Shown piece by piece: positions 25,052-33,119 of a stretch of DNA of 36,781 bases. The translations under genes were made by a program, and so were the position numbers. This DNA is from Cyanobacteria bacterium SZAS LIN-3 (lineage in GTDB: Bacteria; Cyanobacteriota; Vampirovibrionia; Obscuribacterales; Obscuribacteraceae). The notes under the pieces were generated by a model. It worked only from the letters and a program-made list of their open reading frames with translations. It was not told where the DNA came from and did not search any database. The stretch lies in assembly GCA_018266215.1 (NCBI GenBank), contig JAFEAV010000062.1, positions 1-36,781 of the forward strand, given 5' to 3'. Every line of letters begins with the position of its first letter. Within the stretch, counting starts at the first letter, position 1.

Positions 25052-26252
25052 GGAATGTCACCCCGGGATTGAAGCATCGGAGCGGATCAAATGTATCCCG
25101 CAAACGCGAAACCAGATGGCCAAAAGCGGCGTCGTTGGCCCGGGGACTGTGCGAGCTGAAGCGATAGGGCGGATTTGACCGGGATATGATTGTCTGATCA
25201 AATTCAGCCAGGGCGTTGCCGCCGGTCTTAAGTCTGGTATTGGAGAGAAAATCCGAAACGACGGCAAAGGCTTTTTCGGCACTGGCAGCGTCAGGGCAAT
25301 CCAGGAACAAACGTCCCATAGCCGGCCGATAGCGCAATTGCCCGCGCTCGCCGACCGCAGCCAGATGATCGATCAAAGCGGCTGCTGAAGCCCTCGAAAG
25401 CGACAATTCTATGCCGGCTGCGGCGGGGTTGACCAGGCCGGGGAAGGTCGAGACAAGACCGTCATAGGACAGCTCACGCGCCGTCAGGCCCTGAGCTTTC
25501 AAATGTTCCGCCACCTGGGCGGAGACATCCGCCACCAGCGCCTTCGTCCCCAGGGCCTGGATAACCAGACTGTAGGCCTCATCTCCAGCCTCGGCCCGGG
25601 AAGCCGATTCCAGAAGCTCCAGGGCGCCCAGGGGCAACCCAGAGGCCGCCAGTTTGACCGCGACAAACAAGAGCTCGGCCGCACTTTTGGAAGCGACGAC
25701 AAAGTTGAGACGCTCGGCCGGAGTGGCGGAGAGCCGCAGATGCGCCAGATAGGGCAGGCCAAAAACGCCGCGCCCACCGACAACCAGCTTGGTCAAATCA
25801 AAACCGGTCACATTTTTGACGACCCGTCCACCCATCTTGGCGCACTTGCCGCCTTCATAAGCAAGCTCCAGACCGAGCACCTGCGAGCGCAAATAGCCGA
25901 AGCCCTGCTCGAGATAACCGCCGTCGCCGGCGGCGATGACATCGATTAGAGATAGATTTTGAGCGCTGGTATCTACCGGAAAAAACTGATTGTGTTCGGC
26001 CAGAATATTGGACAGGGTGCCCATTTTGATGCCTGTCTCCACGGCGATGACCATGTCTGAGACGACATGCTCCCGCACTTTATCGAGGGCCGAAAGGTCA
26101 AAAAACACATTGTGCTCGCGACCAAAATCCAGCGACTGCGGCTCTCCGCAAAATATGGCCGCATCCTGACGATAATTATTCTTGAGCAGATCAAGGAGCT
26201 GACTGGAATCTTCAGGCTTAACTACGAGCCTATTTTGCTCACTTATCAACAT
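25041..26252 (-). CDS. glcE: FAD-binding glycolate oxidase subunit (GlcE-like)
   Basis: The product of about 403 residues is an FAD_binding_4 (VAO-type) flavoprotein. It has the N-terminal SSQLLDLLKN segment, the FAD/diphosphate region VETGIKMGTLSNILAEHNQFFPVD, and GGRVVKNVTGFDLTKLVVGGRGVFG, which closely follows the GlcE pattern. The C-terminal part resembles the FAD-linked oxidase cap. In known systems GlcD, GlcE and GlcF form the membrane-associated glycolate dehydrogenase; here only E and F are adjacent and GlcD is absent. ATG 26252 is chosen; a TTG at 26288 would add 12 residues. It is divergent from csaB across about 84 bases. Confidence 0.88.
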   Translation of the reverse strand: MLISEQNRLVVKPEDSSQLLDLLKNNYRQDAAIFCGEPQSLDFGREHNVFFDLSALDKVREHVVSDMVIAVETGIKMGTLSNILAEHNQFFPVDTSAQNLSLIDVIAAGDGGYLEQGFGYLRSQVLGLELAYEGGKCAKMGGRVVKNVTGFDLTKLVVGGRGVFGLPYLAHLRLSATPAERLNFVVASKSAAELLFVAVKLAASGLPLGALELLESASRAEAGDEAYSLVIQALGTKALVADVSAQVAEHLKAQGLTARELSYDGLVSTFPGLVNPAAAGIELSLSRASAAALIDHLAAVGERGQLRYRPAMGRLFLDCPDAASAEKAFAVVSDFLSNTRLKTGGNALAEFDQTIISRSNPPYRFSSHSPRANDAAFGHLVSRLRDTFDPLRCFNPGVTFHDR

Positions 26253-26336
26253 TCGTATAGCTTCTTGTAGTACCCTTGGCCTGACCAAAAATCTTCAATA
26301 AAATCTCTAGAACAAGAGTATAAAGGAATTTCACCG

Positions 26337-27455
26337 ATGGCGCGCAACCTTATCATCGTATCCGGCTACTACGGCTTTGATAACCTCGGTGACGAAGCGA
26401 TACTTGAGGAATTGCTGGGCGAATTGACCGAAATTGCCTCCCGCGACCAGATCGTAGTCCTCTCCAATGCTCCTGACAGCACCACTCAAAAATTTGGCGT
26501 GGCCAGTGCCAATCGCTGGCAGCTCTCCGAAATAATGCCTCTCATGCGCCGGGCCAAACTCTTCATCAGCGGCGGCGGTGGCCTTTTCCAGGACACAGGC
26601 TCGGCCGGCTCGGTGATTTACTATGGCGGTCTGATCTGTATGGCCAAGGCCCTCGGCACACCCACTCTTGTATATGCGCAGGGCCTGGGACCGCTGCGCC
26701 GATCGGTCAGTCAATTTTGCACCCGCGCCGTTTTCAACCTGGCCGATGCCATCACCCTGCGCGACGACAAATCGATGGCCATGCTCAATCAATGGGGCAT
26801 CAAGGGCAGCCTGACCGAGGATCCGGTCTGGTTGCTCAAACCCGGTCAACTGCCCGAAACAACTGCCGTGCAGATGAAGGCTCTGAGAAAGGACCATAAA
26901 AAGCTTATTGGTCTCTCTCTGCGCGAAGGCGGCGGCTTCACCCCGGCACACATAAGCGAACTGGCCCGCAGTCTGGATAAGACCCTACCTGCCGACGCTG
27001 CTGTTGTCGGGCTGCCCCTGCAGAGACAGCAGGATGAGCAGGTGCTGGATCAATTTGCCGAGGATTTCCGCGCCCTGGGCCGGGTCTGCCACCGGCCCAC
27101 CCTCGATGACCTGACCCTGCCCAGCCAGTGGCTGAGCCTGATTGGCTCCCTGGACATGGTTGTGGGGATGAGGCTACATTCGCTGATCATGGCCCTGAGC
27201 AGCGGCGTACCGGTAGTGGGCATCGCCTATGATCCCAAAGTTGCCCGGGTACTGACCCAGTTTGAACAACCGGCACTGGCCTACACAAAAGGGGAAGAAC
27301 AGCTGTCCGGCGAGAAAAAGGACGAATGGCTTAAGAATTTGACGGCCGCGGTCAAAGAAAACCATACATATCGACAGAAAGCGCTGGAAGAAGCGAAGAG
27401 ATGTAAGGAGCTGGCTTGTCAGAATCCTCTTATTATCGCTAAAATGCTTGCTTAA
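26337..27455 (+). CDS. csaB: Polysaccharide pyruvyl transferase CsaB
   Basis: The 372-residue product matches CsaB. It has SGYYGFDNLGDEAILE at the N-terminus, the SGGGGLFQD glycine-rich loop, YAQGLGPL, and the C-terminal GMRLHSLIMALSSGVPVVGIAYDPKV. CsaB adds pyruvate ketals to cell-wall polysaccharide, creating the ligand for SLH-domain proteins. Its presence fits an envelope where SLH-type outer-membrane proteins are tethered to pyruvylated wall polymer, as in cyanobacteria and several other diderms. AAGGA lies upstream of ATG 26337. The WecG-like gene follows within about 55 bases, a frequent arrangement. Confidence 0.95.
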   Translation: MARNLIIVSGYYGFDNLGDEAILEELLGELTEIASRDQIVVLSNAPDSTTQKFGVASANRWQLSEIMPLMRRAKLFISGGGGLFQDTGSAGSVIYYGGLICMAKALGTPTLVYAQGLGPLRRSVSQFCTRAVFNLADAITLRDDKSMAMLNQWGIKGSLTEDPVWLLKPGQLPETTAVQMKALRKDHKKLIGLSLREGGGFTPAHISELARSLDKTLPADAAVVGLPLQRQQDEQVLDQFAEDFRALGRVCHRPTLDDLTLPSQWLSLIGSLDMVVGMRLHSLIMALSSGVPVVGIAYDPKVARVLTQFEQPALAYTKGEEQLSGEKKDEWLKNLTAAVKENHTYRQKALEEAKRCKELACQNPLIIAKMLA

Positions 27456-27511
27456 TATAGAAATTGCAACCTGTATGTCCGCACCATATCCAGTACCAAT
27501 GGAAATTTATT

Positions 27512-28321
27512 TTGTCCCAAGATAATCAAGCTACCCACGCTCCGCAAACATCTCCGAGCGCCAACAATCGACAAAAGGTGCTCGGTTATCCGGTTGACCT
27601 GCTGGATGAGCAGAGCGCTCTCGATAAAATAGAATCGGCCTGGCACAAGGAAAATGGCCAGGGTGCTTATATGCATGTAGTCACCCTGAACGCCGAGATG
27701 GTGGTGGCATCGCAAAAAGATAAAGAACTGGACCGGGTTGTGCGCAACGCCAATCTTGTCGTACCGGATGGAGCCGGCGTAGTCTTCGCCCTGCGTTTGA
27801 AAGGCTCGCAGGTCAATCGCCTGCCCGGCATCGAACTGGCTCACGGAGCCCTGGCCCGGGCCGCCGGAGCCGGACAGGAAGTGGCTCTGATTGGCGGACG
27901 GCCGGAGGTAATGGACAAACTTGTACAGGTATTGCCGACCATGCATCCCGGTCTGAAAATTTGCGCACATCAAAACGGCTTTTTCAAAGCGGAGGAGGAA
28001 AAAGCTCTGCTGGAGGCCATTTCCGCCAGGAAGCCCAAGCTGGTTCTGGTCGCTCTCGGTGTGCCGCGCCAGGAATTTTTCATTGACCGCAACAAGCATT
28101 TATTCCCCCATTCAGTCCTCGTCGGCGTGGGCGGAAGCTTCGATGTCTGGACCGGATTCGTCGCCAGGGCACCGCAGTTTTTTCAGCGTTTTCACCTGGA
28201 GTGGCTCTACAGGCTGCTGAAGGAACCCTGGCGCTTCAAACGCATGGCCGGCTCACTGCCTAATTTCGCCATCCAGGTCCTGCTTGACCGGGCCAAAAAC
28301 AAGGATAACAATGCTCTTTAA
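27512..28321 (+). CDS. WecG/TagA/CpsF family glycosyltransferase
   Basis: The roughly 269-residue protein is a GT26 enzyme. It has VVTLNAEMVVASQKD, VVPDGAGVVFALR, RLPGIELAHGAL, ALGVPRQEFFI and GVGGSFDVWTGFVARAPQFF, followed by the HLEWLYRLLKEPWR signature. Members add N-acetylmannosamine-type sugars to undecaprenyl-linked intermediates of wall teichoic acid or common antigen, and here probably extend the polymer that CsaB pyruvylates. No ATG lies near the N-terminus; TTG 27512 with GGAAA upstream is my choice, and an in-frame TTG at 27464 would add 16 residues. It overlaps the mini-RNase III start by 11 bases. Confidence 0.9.
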   Translation: MSQDNQATHAPQTSPSANNRQKVLGYPVDLLDEQSALDKIESAWHKENGQGAYMHVVTLNAEMVVASQKDKELDRVVRNANLVVPDGAGVVFALRLKGSQVNRLPGIELAHGALARAAGAGQEVALIGGRPEVMDKLVQVLPTMHPGLKICAHQNGFFKAEEEKALLEAISARKPKLVLVALGVPRQEFFIDRNKHLFPHSVLVGVGGSFDVWTGFVARAPQFFQRFHLEWLYRLLKEPWRFKRMAGSLPNFAIQVLLDRAKNKDNNAL

Positions 28322-28742
28322 CAAAGCATTTATGGCCGGCGCCGATGAAGCGGAAAGGCTCCGCCTGGTGCGCGATCTGCCCTTAAAAAATCTGGCTCAC
28401 CTGGGTGACGCCGTTTTCGAACTCTACGAAAGAGAAAAGGAAACCATCTCCGCCGCTGATGTAGAGCGCATGCACAAGCAAGTCGTCTCCCGGGTAAACA
28501 GCAAAGAACAGGCGCGACTGCTGCATCTGCTCAAACCAACGCTGAGCGAAAGCGAACAGGACATCGTAAGACGGGCTCGCAATCTCAAACCCAGCAGCTT
28601 TCGCCGCAATGTCGAACAGGCGGTTCTGCGCCAGGCAACGGCTTTTGAAGCCTTGATCGGATATTTATATTTGACCGACGAAAAGAGATTGCAAGAACTC
28701 TTAACCAAAACGGACGAAGCGGCCGAAAGCCAAGCCGAATAA
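28311..28742 (+). CDS. mrnC: Mini-ribonuclease III
   Basis: The 143-residue protein has the catalytic RNase III fold without a double-stranded RNA-binding domain. It carries LAHLGDAVFELYERE near the N-terminus, RARNLKPSSFRRNVEQ, and QATAFEALIGYLYL, whose Glu and the earlier Asp bind metal. In Bacillus, Mini-III matures 23S rRNA ends; cyanobacteria carry homologues. ATG 28311 has AAGGA 6-7 bases upstream and lies 11 bases inside the preceding gene, so translation is coupled. Upstream in-frame codons (from 28284) do not belong to the conserved domain. Confidence 0.93.
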   Translation: MLFNKAFMAGADEAERLRLVRDLPLKNLAHLGDAVFELYEREKETISAADVERMHKQVVSRVNSKEQARLLHLLKPTLSESEQDIVRRARNLKPSSFRRNVEQAVLRQATAFEALIGYLYLTDEKRLQELLTKTDEAAESQAE

Positions 28743-28892
28743 GGCTATTGGGACTCAGCTCCATTAATGAGCGCGACAAAAATGGACACTAAACCTTAAA
28801 GATAGCTTGTAATGCCCGGAAGCCTTTGTATCTGGTGCTAAGTTACCCTCTAGGCGGTCGTCCCCGCTCCAGTTGTATTTGCGCACCTAACC

Positions 28893-29993
28893 ATGACAGA
28901 AGAAATTTACCGCACACTTCTGCTTAACTCTGCCGACGCGGTCATCGTGACCGACAAGGCAGGCCTTATAACAACGGTCAATCCCTCCTTCAGCCGCCTC
29001 ATTGGAGCAGAAGAGAAGGACCTCCTCGGTCAACCGCTCAGCTCCTTTATCGACATGAGCAACCAGGAAGAAAACGCCGCCGGTAAACATCCCATCCCCC
29101 CTGCCGAACCGGCCCCGGATGACGAATTGGAACCCCGCCCGGTGACGGTTTTGACGCGCGCCGGCAGCGAATTTGTCATGCCTGCCGCGCAGTTTCCAAT
29201 CAATCAAAAAAACGGTGACGGAAAAAACTGCTCGCACCTGACGATTGTTTATGTAATCCAGGCTAACTCCCTGCAACAGGCCCAGACTGAATTTGTCAGT
29301 ACAGTCAGCCACGAATTGCGCACACCGCTTACCAGCATCAAGGGCTTCGCCGATACCATACTGCGAGCCGGGGACAGACTCGACGTCAATCAACAAAGAC
29401 GCTATGTCGGCATCATCAAAGATCAGGCAGACCGGCTTACCAGGCTGGTGGAAGACATTCTCGCCGTCTCGCGATTGGAATCGAAAAAACTGCAGTTGAC
29501 CATCCGCGCCATCGATATCAAAGAAGCAATCGAAAGGGTGATTCAAAATCTTTCCGACAAGGGCAAAAATCACAAGCTCCTGGTGCAGGTGCCGGCGGGC
29601 CTGACGCCCGTCTGGGGCGACTCGGACCGACTGGAGCAGATTCTCACCAATCTCATAGACAACGCCATCAAATACAGTCCGGCCGGGACGACGGTCACTG
29701 TAACAGCCAAAGGCATTCAGGGAGACCCCGAGCTGGTCGAGTTTTCGGTAAGCGACCAGGGCGTCGGCATTCCGGAAGAGCACATCCCTCAAGTATTTTC
29801 TAAATTTGGCCGCCTGGACAATCCGCTGGTGCGCCAGACAGAAGGCACCGGCCTCGGGCTCTACATCACGCGCTCGCTCGTGCTGGCCCTGGGCGGTCAG
29901 ATCTCGGTCTCCAGTCAACCGGGCAATACTACTTTTACAGTCAAGCTGCCCGCCTCCACACTGGAACAACAAGCGGCCAGGGGGAGGGACTGA
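28893..29993 (+). CDS. PAS-domain sensor histidine kinase
   Basis: The 366-residue soluble kinase has an N-terminal PAS domain (about 5-120; LLNSADAVIVTDKAGLITTVNPSF) interrupted by a Pro/Glu-rich insert (60-82). The HisKA domain has phosphoacceptor His about 140 in TVSHELRTPLTSI, and the HATPase domain has NLIDNAIKYSP, DQGVGIP and GTGLGLYI. All catalytic residues are present. There are no membrane helices, so it senses a cytoplasmic signal. The stop overlaps the start of the next gene by one base (TGATG). That gene encodes a regulator without usable receiver aspartates, so the phosphorylation target is probably encoded elsewhere. Confidence 0.93.
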   Translation: MTEEIYRTLLLNSADAVIVTDKAGLITTVNPSFSRLIGAEEKDLLGQPLSSFIDMSNQEENAAGKHPIPPAEPAPDDELEPRPVTVLTRAGSEFVMPAAQFPINQKNGDGKNCSHLTIVYVIQANSLQQAQTEFVSTVSHELRTPLTSIKGFADTILRAGDRLDVNQQRRYVGIIKDQADRLTRLVEDILAVSRLESKKLQLTIRAIDIKEAIERVIQNLSDKGKNHKLLVQVPAGLTPVWGDSDRLEQILTNLIDNAIKYSPAGTTVTVTAKGIQGDPELVEFSVSDQGVGIPEEHIPQVFSKFGRLDNPLVRQTEGTGLGLYITRSLVLALGGQISVSSQPGNTTFTVKLPASTLEQQAARGRD

Positions 29994-31345
29994 TGCTTCT
30001 GCCTACCCCAGTTATTTTGATCATCAATCAACCAAGACAGGCAGCGGAGTTTGCTTCGGTCCTGGAAAAAACCGGCAGCAAAGTGCATGCCGTCACTTCC
30101 TTTGAAGAAGCCAATGAACTGCTCTCATTCCTGCATCCGGACATCATCATTTTGCCCAATGAGCTGGGTGGTGCCAATGCCGGCGACGGCCGTCTCTACT
30201 GCCAGCAAATCCGAGCCACCCTGGCTCCGCCCCGACCGGTGCTGGTTTTATTGCATCCGTCCACCGATGTGACCGAACGCATCAATGCTTTCAGATATGG
30301 CGCCGACGACGTGCTCGGCGATCCGATCGACAAAAACGAATTGGCGGTGCGCGTCATAGCGCACCTGCGCCGCCGCCAGGAAGAATTTTCCAGCCAGCTG
30401 ACTCAATTGCCCGGGCCCAACTTGATCCGCCGCATGCTCGATCAGTGCCTGATCTCGGATAAACAATGGGCGGCTCTTTCGGTTGACTTAAACAAGATCC
30501 GCGTCTACAACGAAACCTACGGCGACCTGGCCGGCGATCAACTGATTAAGGCCCTGGCAGCCATTCTTGTTGATTGCGCCGATGACAATGAATTTGTCGG
30601 TCACATCGAAGCCGACGACTTTTTGATGGTGACCAGGCCGGAAGTGGCCGAGCGCAAAGCGGAGCTCATCTGTCAGCAATTTGACAGCATCAGCTCTCGT
30701 TTTTATCCCAAAGGTGACATCGCCAGAGGCTATTTGATCTCCACCGGCCGTGGTGGCATTCGCCGCCGCGTTCCCTTGATCTCGATAGCAATTGGTATCG
30801 TCAACAGTACCGTCAGAAAATTCCAGTCCTACGTCGACGTGCTGACGACGGCCCGCGACTACCGCTATCTGGCCAAACAATCCCAGGGATCGTTCTGGGT
30901 TTCAGACCGCTCCGGCTCCGCCCATCCGCTGCCGGAGCCGCCCAAACCGGCCGGCAAAGACAGACTGGCTGAAATCACACGCATCCTCGTGGTAGAGCCC
31001 GACGGCGCCATGGCCTGTCTCTTGCAAGAGACATTGGCCCTGGAAGGCTACTTTGTCCAGGTGACAAGCTCGGCCGACGACGCACTGGAATTGGCTCGCT
31101 ATGAGCCTCGCCCGGATCTGATTTTGCTGGAATCCAATCTTACCGGCCGCAAAATGGACGGCTGGAAGCTATGCCGCGAGCTGAAATCGGACGAAGAACT
31201 GAGCCGCATCTGGATCGTCATGGCTACCTCGCATCCGGACCAGTCACTGGCCCTCGAAGCCGGCGCCGACCTTTACCTGCCCAAGCCTTTCGATATGCCG
31301 TCCCTGCTGAACGAAGTCAACTTACTTCTGCGCTCGCGCAGTTAG
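29993..31345 (+). CDS. Degenerate REC-GGDEF-REC pseudo-response regulator
   Basis: The 450 residues form a receiver-like domain (about 1-125), a GGDEF-like domain (about 140-305) and a second receiver (about 325-450). In the first receiver, the acidic pair is NQ, the phospho-Asp is Pro (IIILPNELG), and the final Lys is Asp (LGDPID). In the second receiver, the phospho-Asp is Glu (LILLESNL) while the Lys in LPKPFD remains. The GGDEF motif reads EADDF, so cyclic-di-GMP synthesis is not expected. It likely acts through protein or ligand binding instead of phosphorylation and catalysis. It is translationally coupled to the PAS kinase and overlaps gmhB by four bases at its end. Confidence 0.88.
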   Translation: MLLPTPVILIINQPRQAAEFASVLEKTGSKVHAVTSFEEANELLSFLHPDIIILPNELGGANAGDGRLYCQQIRATLAPPRPVLVLLHPSTDVTERINAFRYGADDVLGDPIDKNELAVRVIAHLRRRQEEFSSQLTQLPGPNLIRRMLDQCLISDKQWAALSVDLNKIRVYNETYGDLAGDQLIKALAAILVDCADDNEFVGHIEADDFLMVTRPEVAERKAELICQQFDSISSRFYPKGDIARGYLISTGRGGIRRRVPLISIAIGIVNSTVRKFQSYVDVLTTARDYRYLAKQSQGSFWVSDRSGSAHPLPEPPKPAGKDRLAEITRILVVEPDGAMACLLQETLALEGYFVQVTSSADDALELARYEPRPDLILLESNLTGRKMDGWKLCRELKSDEELSRIWIVMATSHPDQSLALEAGADLYLPKPFDMPSLLNEVNLLLRSRS

Positions 31346-31941
31346 TTTTTGAGCTGCTGCAAAATCCACTCGGCGGCCTGGACAATCGATGAAGCCTGAA
31401 AATCGGGTTGCACCGGCCACTGATATTCGCCGGCCTGCACCCTCTGGCCGTAGCCGGTCTCGACCAGCACGCCCTTGACCTTGCTGTTTCTGGCCAGCTC
31501 CACATCGGTAGACTTATCGCCGACGACAAAGGCACGGCTCATGTCGAGATCGGGGATTTCGGCGACAGCCTGCTCAATCATGCCGGGCATCGGCTTGCGA
31601 CAGTTGCAGGCGATATTGTAAGGCGCCACTTCACCGCCCTCCTCCGGGCTCAAATGCGGACAATAGTAGATGGCGTCGAGCTTTGCCCCATGACCGGCCA
31701 GAAGGCTGGTTAAACGGGCGTGCAGGTCGTGGATATGGGACTCAGGATAGTAGCCCCGGGCCGCCCCCGTCTGATTGGTGGTCAGGACGCAGAGCACGCC
31801 GGCCTTATTTAGCCTGGCGATAGCCTCCCCCGCCCCTTCGATAAGGTTGAGGTCCTCCACACGGCGTATATAGCCGGCCTCTACATTGATGGTCCCATCC
31901 CGATCGAAAAAGACGACTGGCCGCGCATTGGTACTGGGCAC
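31342..31941 (-). CDS. gmhB: D-glycero-D-manno-heptose-1,7-bisphosphate 7-phosphatase-like HAD hydrolase
   Basis: The roughly 199-residue protein is a HAD phosphatase of the GmhB/HisB-N type. It has the nucleophile motif FFDRDGTI, the motif II Thr in LTTNQTGAARG, the zinc-binding cysteines and histidine in YYCPHLSPEEGG and CNCRKP, and the motif III/IV VGDKSTDVELA. GmhB removes the 7-phosphate during ADP-heptose synthesis for LPS cores or S-layer glycans. GTG 31941 is preceded by AAAGGGG; a TTG at 31968 would add nine residues. Other heptose genes are absent here, so histidinol-phosphatase-like or other sugar-phosphate substrates cannot be excluded. Confidence 0.85.
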   Translation of the reverse strand: MPSTNARPVVFFDRDGTINVEAGYIRRVEDLNLIEGAGEAIARLNKAGVLCVLTTNQTGAARGYYPESHIHDLHARLTSLLAGHGAKLDAIYYCPHLSPEEGGEVAPYNIACNCRKPMPGMIEQAVAEIPDLDMSRAFVVGDKSTDVELARNSKVKGVLVETGYGQRVQAGEYQWPVQPDFQASSIVQAAEWILQQLKN

Positions 31942-32048
31942 CGCACACACCCCTTTTAAATAAGCCAAAAATCCGCTAAAACCATACTATTGTAAGTCAG
32001 CGAATATGTTACGATTGTCTGTAGTTTCTTTACCAGACTAGATAGCAA

Positions 32049-32450
32049 ATGAGATTAAACGACGACAACGCCTCATTTAGGTTCAATCAGAAGGGTCTGC
32101 GCAAATTCCTGGGCGACCTGGAGTGCGAAATAATGGAACTCGTCTGGAAGCTGGCCAATCCTACGGTCACCGTTCGCGAGGTCTTTGACTCTCTGCGCCA
32201 TGAGCGTCAGATTGCCTATACGACCGTGATGACGACCATGGTCAGGCTATCGGAAAAAGGTCTGCTAAAAATCGTCGACAAGGTCGGTCTGGCCAACTGC
32301 TATATGCCGGCCTATGACCGCGAGGAATTCATCGCCACAGCCGTGAAGATGGTGCTTGAGATATTCAGCAGCCAGTTCCCGCGCGAATCGCAAGAGTTTT
32401 TTGAAGCCTATCAGGCCAAGCAAGCCCGCAAGGCCCAGCGCAAGAAATAA
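32049..32450 (+). CDS. BlaI/MecI/CopY-family winged-helix repressor
   Basis: The 133-residue protein has the Penicillinase_R winged helix. Its hallmarks are LECEIMELVWKLANPTVTVREVFDSL, the recognition-helix region IAYTTVMTTMVRLSEKGLLK, and a helical dimerisation tail ending in a Lys/Arg-rich segment. Family members repress by binding dyads, and in classic systems are cleaved by a BlaR1/MecR1 sensor protease; no such gene is adjacent here. A dyad-like ATTGTAA...TTACGAT pair lies 40-65 bases upstream of the ATG and may be a self-operator. The final 12 residues are strongly basic. Confidence 0.88.
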   Translation: MRLNDDNASFRFNQKGLRKFLGDLECEIMELVWKLANPTVTVREVFDSLRHERQIAYTTVMTTMVRLSEKGLLKIVDKVGLANCYMPAYDREEFIATAVKMVLEIFSSQFPRESQEFFEAYQAKQARKAQRKK

Positions 32451-32522
32451 AATCGGCTGTAGTCAAGAAGCGAGCGGCAAGCATAACTCTTGACAGTGTC
32501 GTCTGCGCTGGCTCTTTCAAGC

Positions 32523-33119
32523 TTATTTTCTGATTTCAGCTATAGATTTTCTGATCACCTTCGGTCCGGCGGACTCAAGAGCGGTGACAATCGTTTGCTT
32601 TTCCTGCTCAACAGCCTCCACCTGTATAAAAAGCGGCTCACTGAGAGCCTTTTCCTCCGATCTATAGATAAGTGAAATTTTGAGAGAGCCCGGGACCAGA
32701 GTGCGCGTCGTCCAGATCCCGGGAAATTTCAGTCTGGCGCGATAGGCATCAACGGCATCTTGTGTTGGACGGACGATTTCCCCTTCGGCGGTAATACCTT
32801 TGCCGCCCGGAGCGCAAGCATCTCGCAGAGCGCCCAACAATTTTGGATGCATCGCACGATACCAGGCGGTCAGGGGAGCGCGCATGTCCCCCAGTCCCAC
32901 CAAACCAAACTGCCGGTCATATATCACAATCGATGCAATATCTCTGGCTGCCACCAGGGCGGCCGCCTCTATTGGTGAAGGCGAGTCATGCGAATTGCGA
33001 TCAAGACTCAGAAAAATGTAAGCGATGAGCAATGCGGTCATCACCAGCAAGAGCGCGGCGATCTGGTGCCTGCGGTATGGGCGATCGGATCTTTGTAAGC
33101 GGGGCTTAACAAGGCGCAT
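32523..33119 (-). CDS. Single-pass membrane protein of unknown function
   Basis: This 198-residue protein has a very basic N-terminus (1-18), one hydrophobic helix (about 20-38) and an outer-facing domain of about 160 residues with mixed alpha/beta pattern and one Cys. I recognise no family motif. Its ATG follows the SGNH-protein stop with no gap (TAAATG), so the two are almost certainly co-translated and probably act together outside the cytoplasmic membrane. Confidence 0.7.
   Translation of the reverse strand: MRLVKPRLQRSDRPYRRHQIAALLLVMTALLIAYIFLSLDRNSHDSPSPIEAAALVAARDIASIVIYDRQFGLVGLGDMRAPLTAWYRAMHPKLLGALRDACAPGGKGITAEGEIVRPTQDAVDAYRARLKFPGIWTTRTLVPGSLKISLIYRSEEKALSEPLFIQVEAVEQEKQTIVTALESAGPKVIRKSIAEIRK

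Noticed and set aside
28887..29972. A 361-codon open frame antisense to the PAS kinase gene
   Set aside because: The plus strand encodes every kinase motif in order and is coupled to the next gene; the antisense frame has no recognisable domain and is a by-product of GC-rich codon use.
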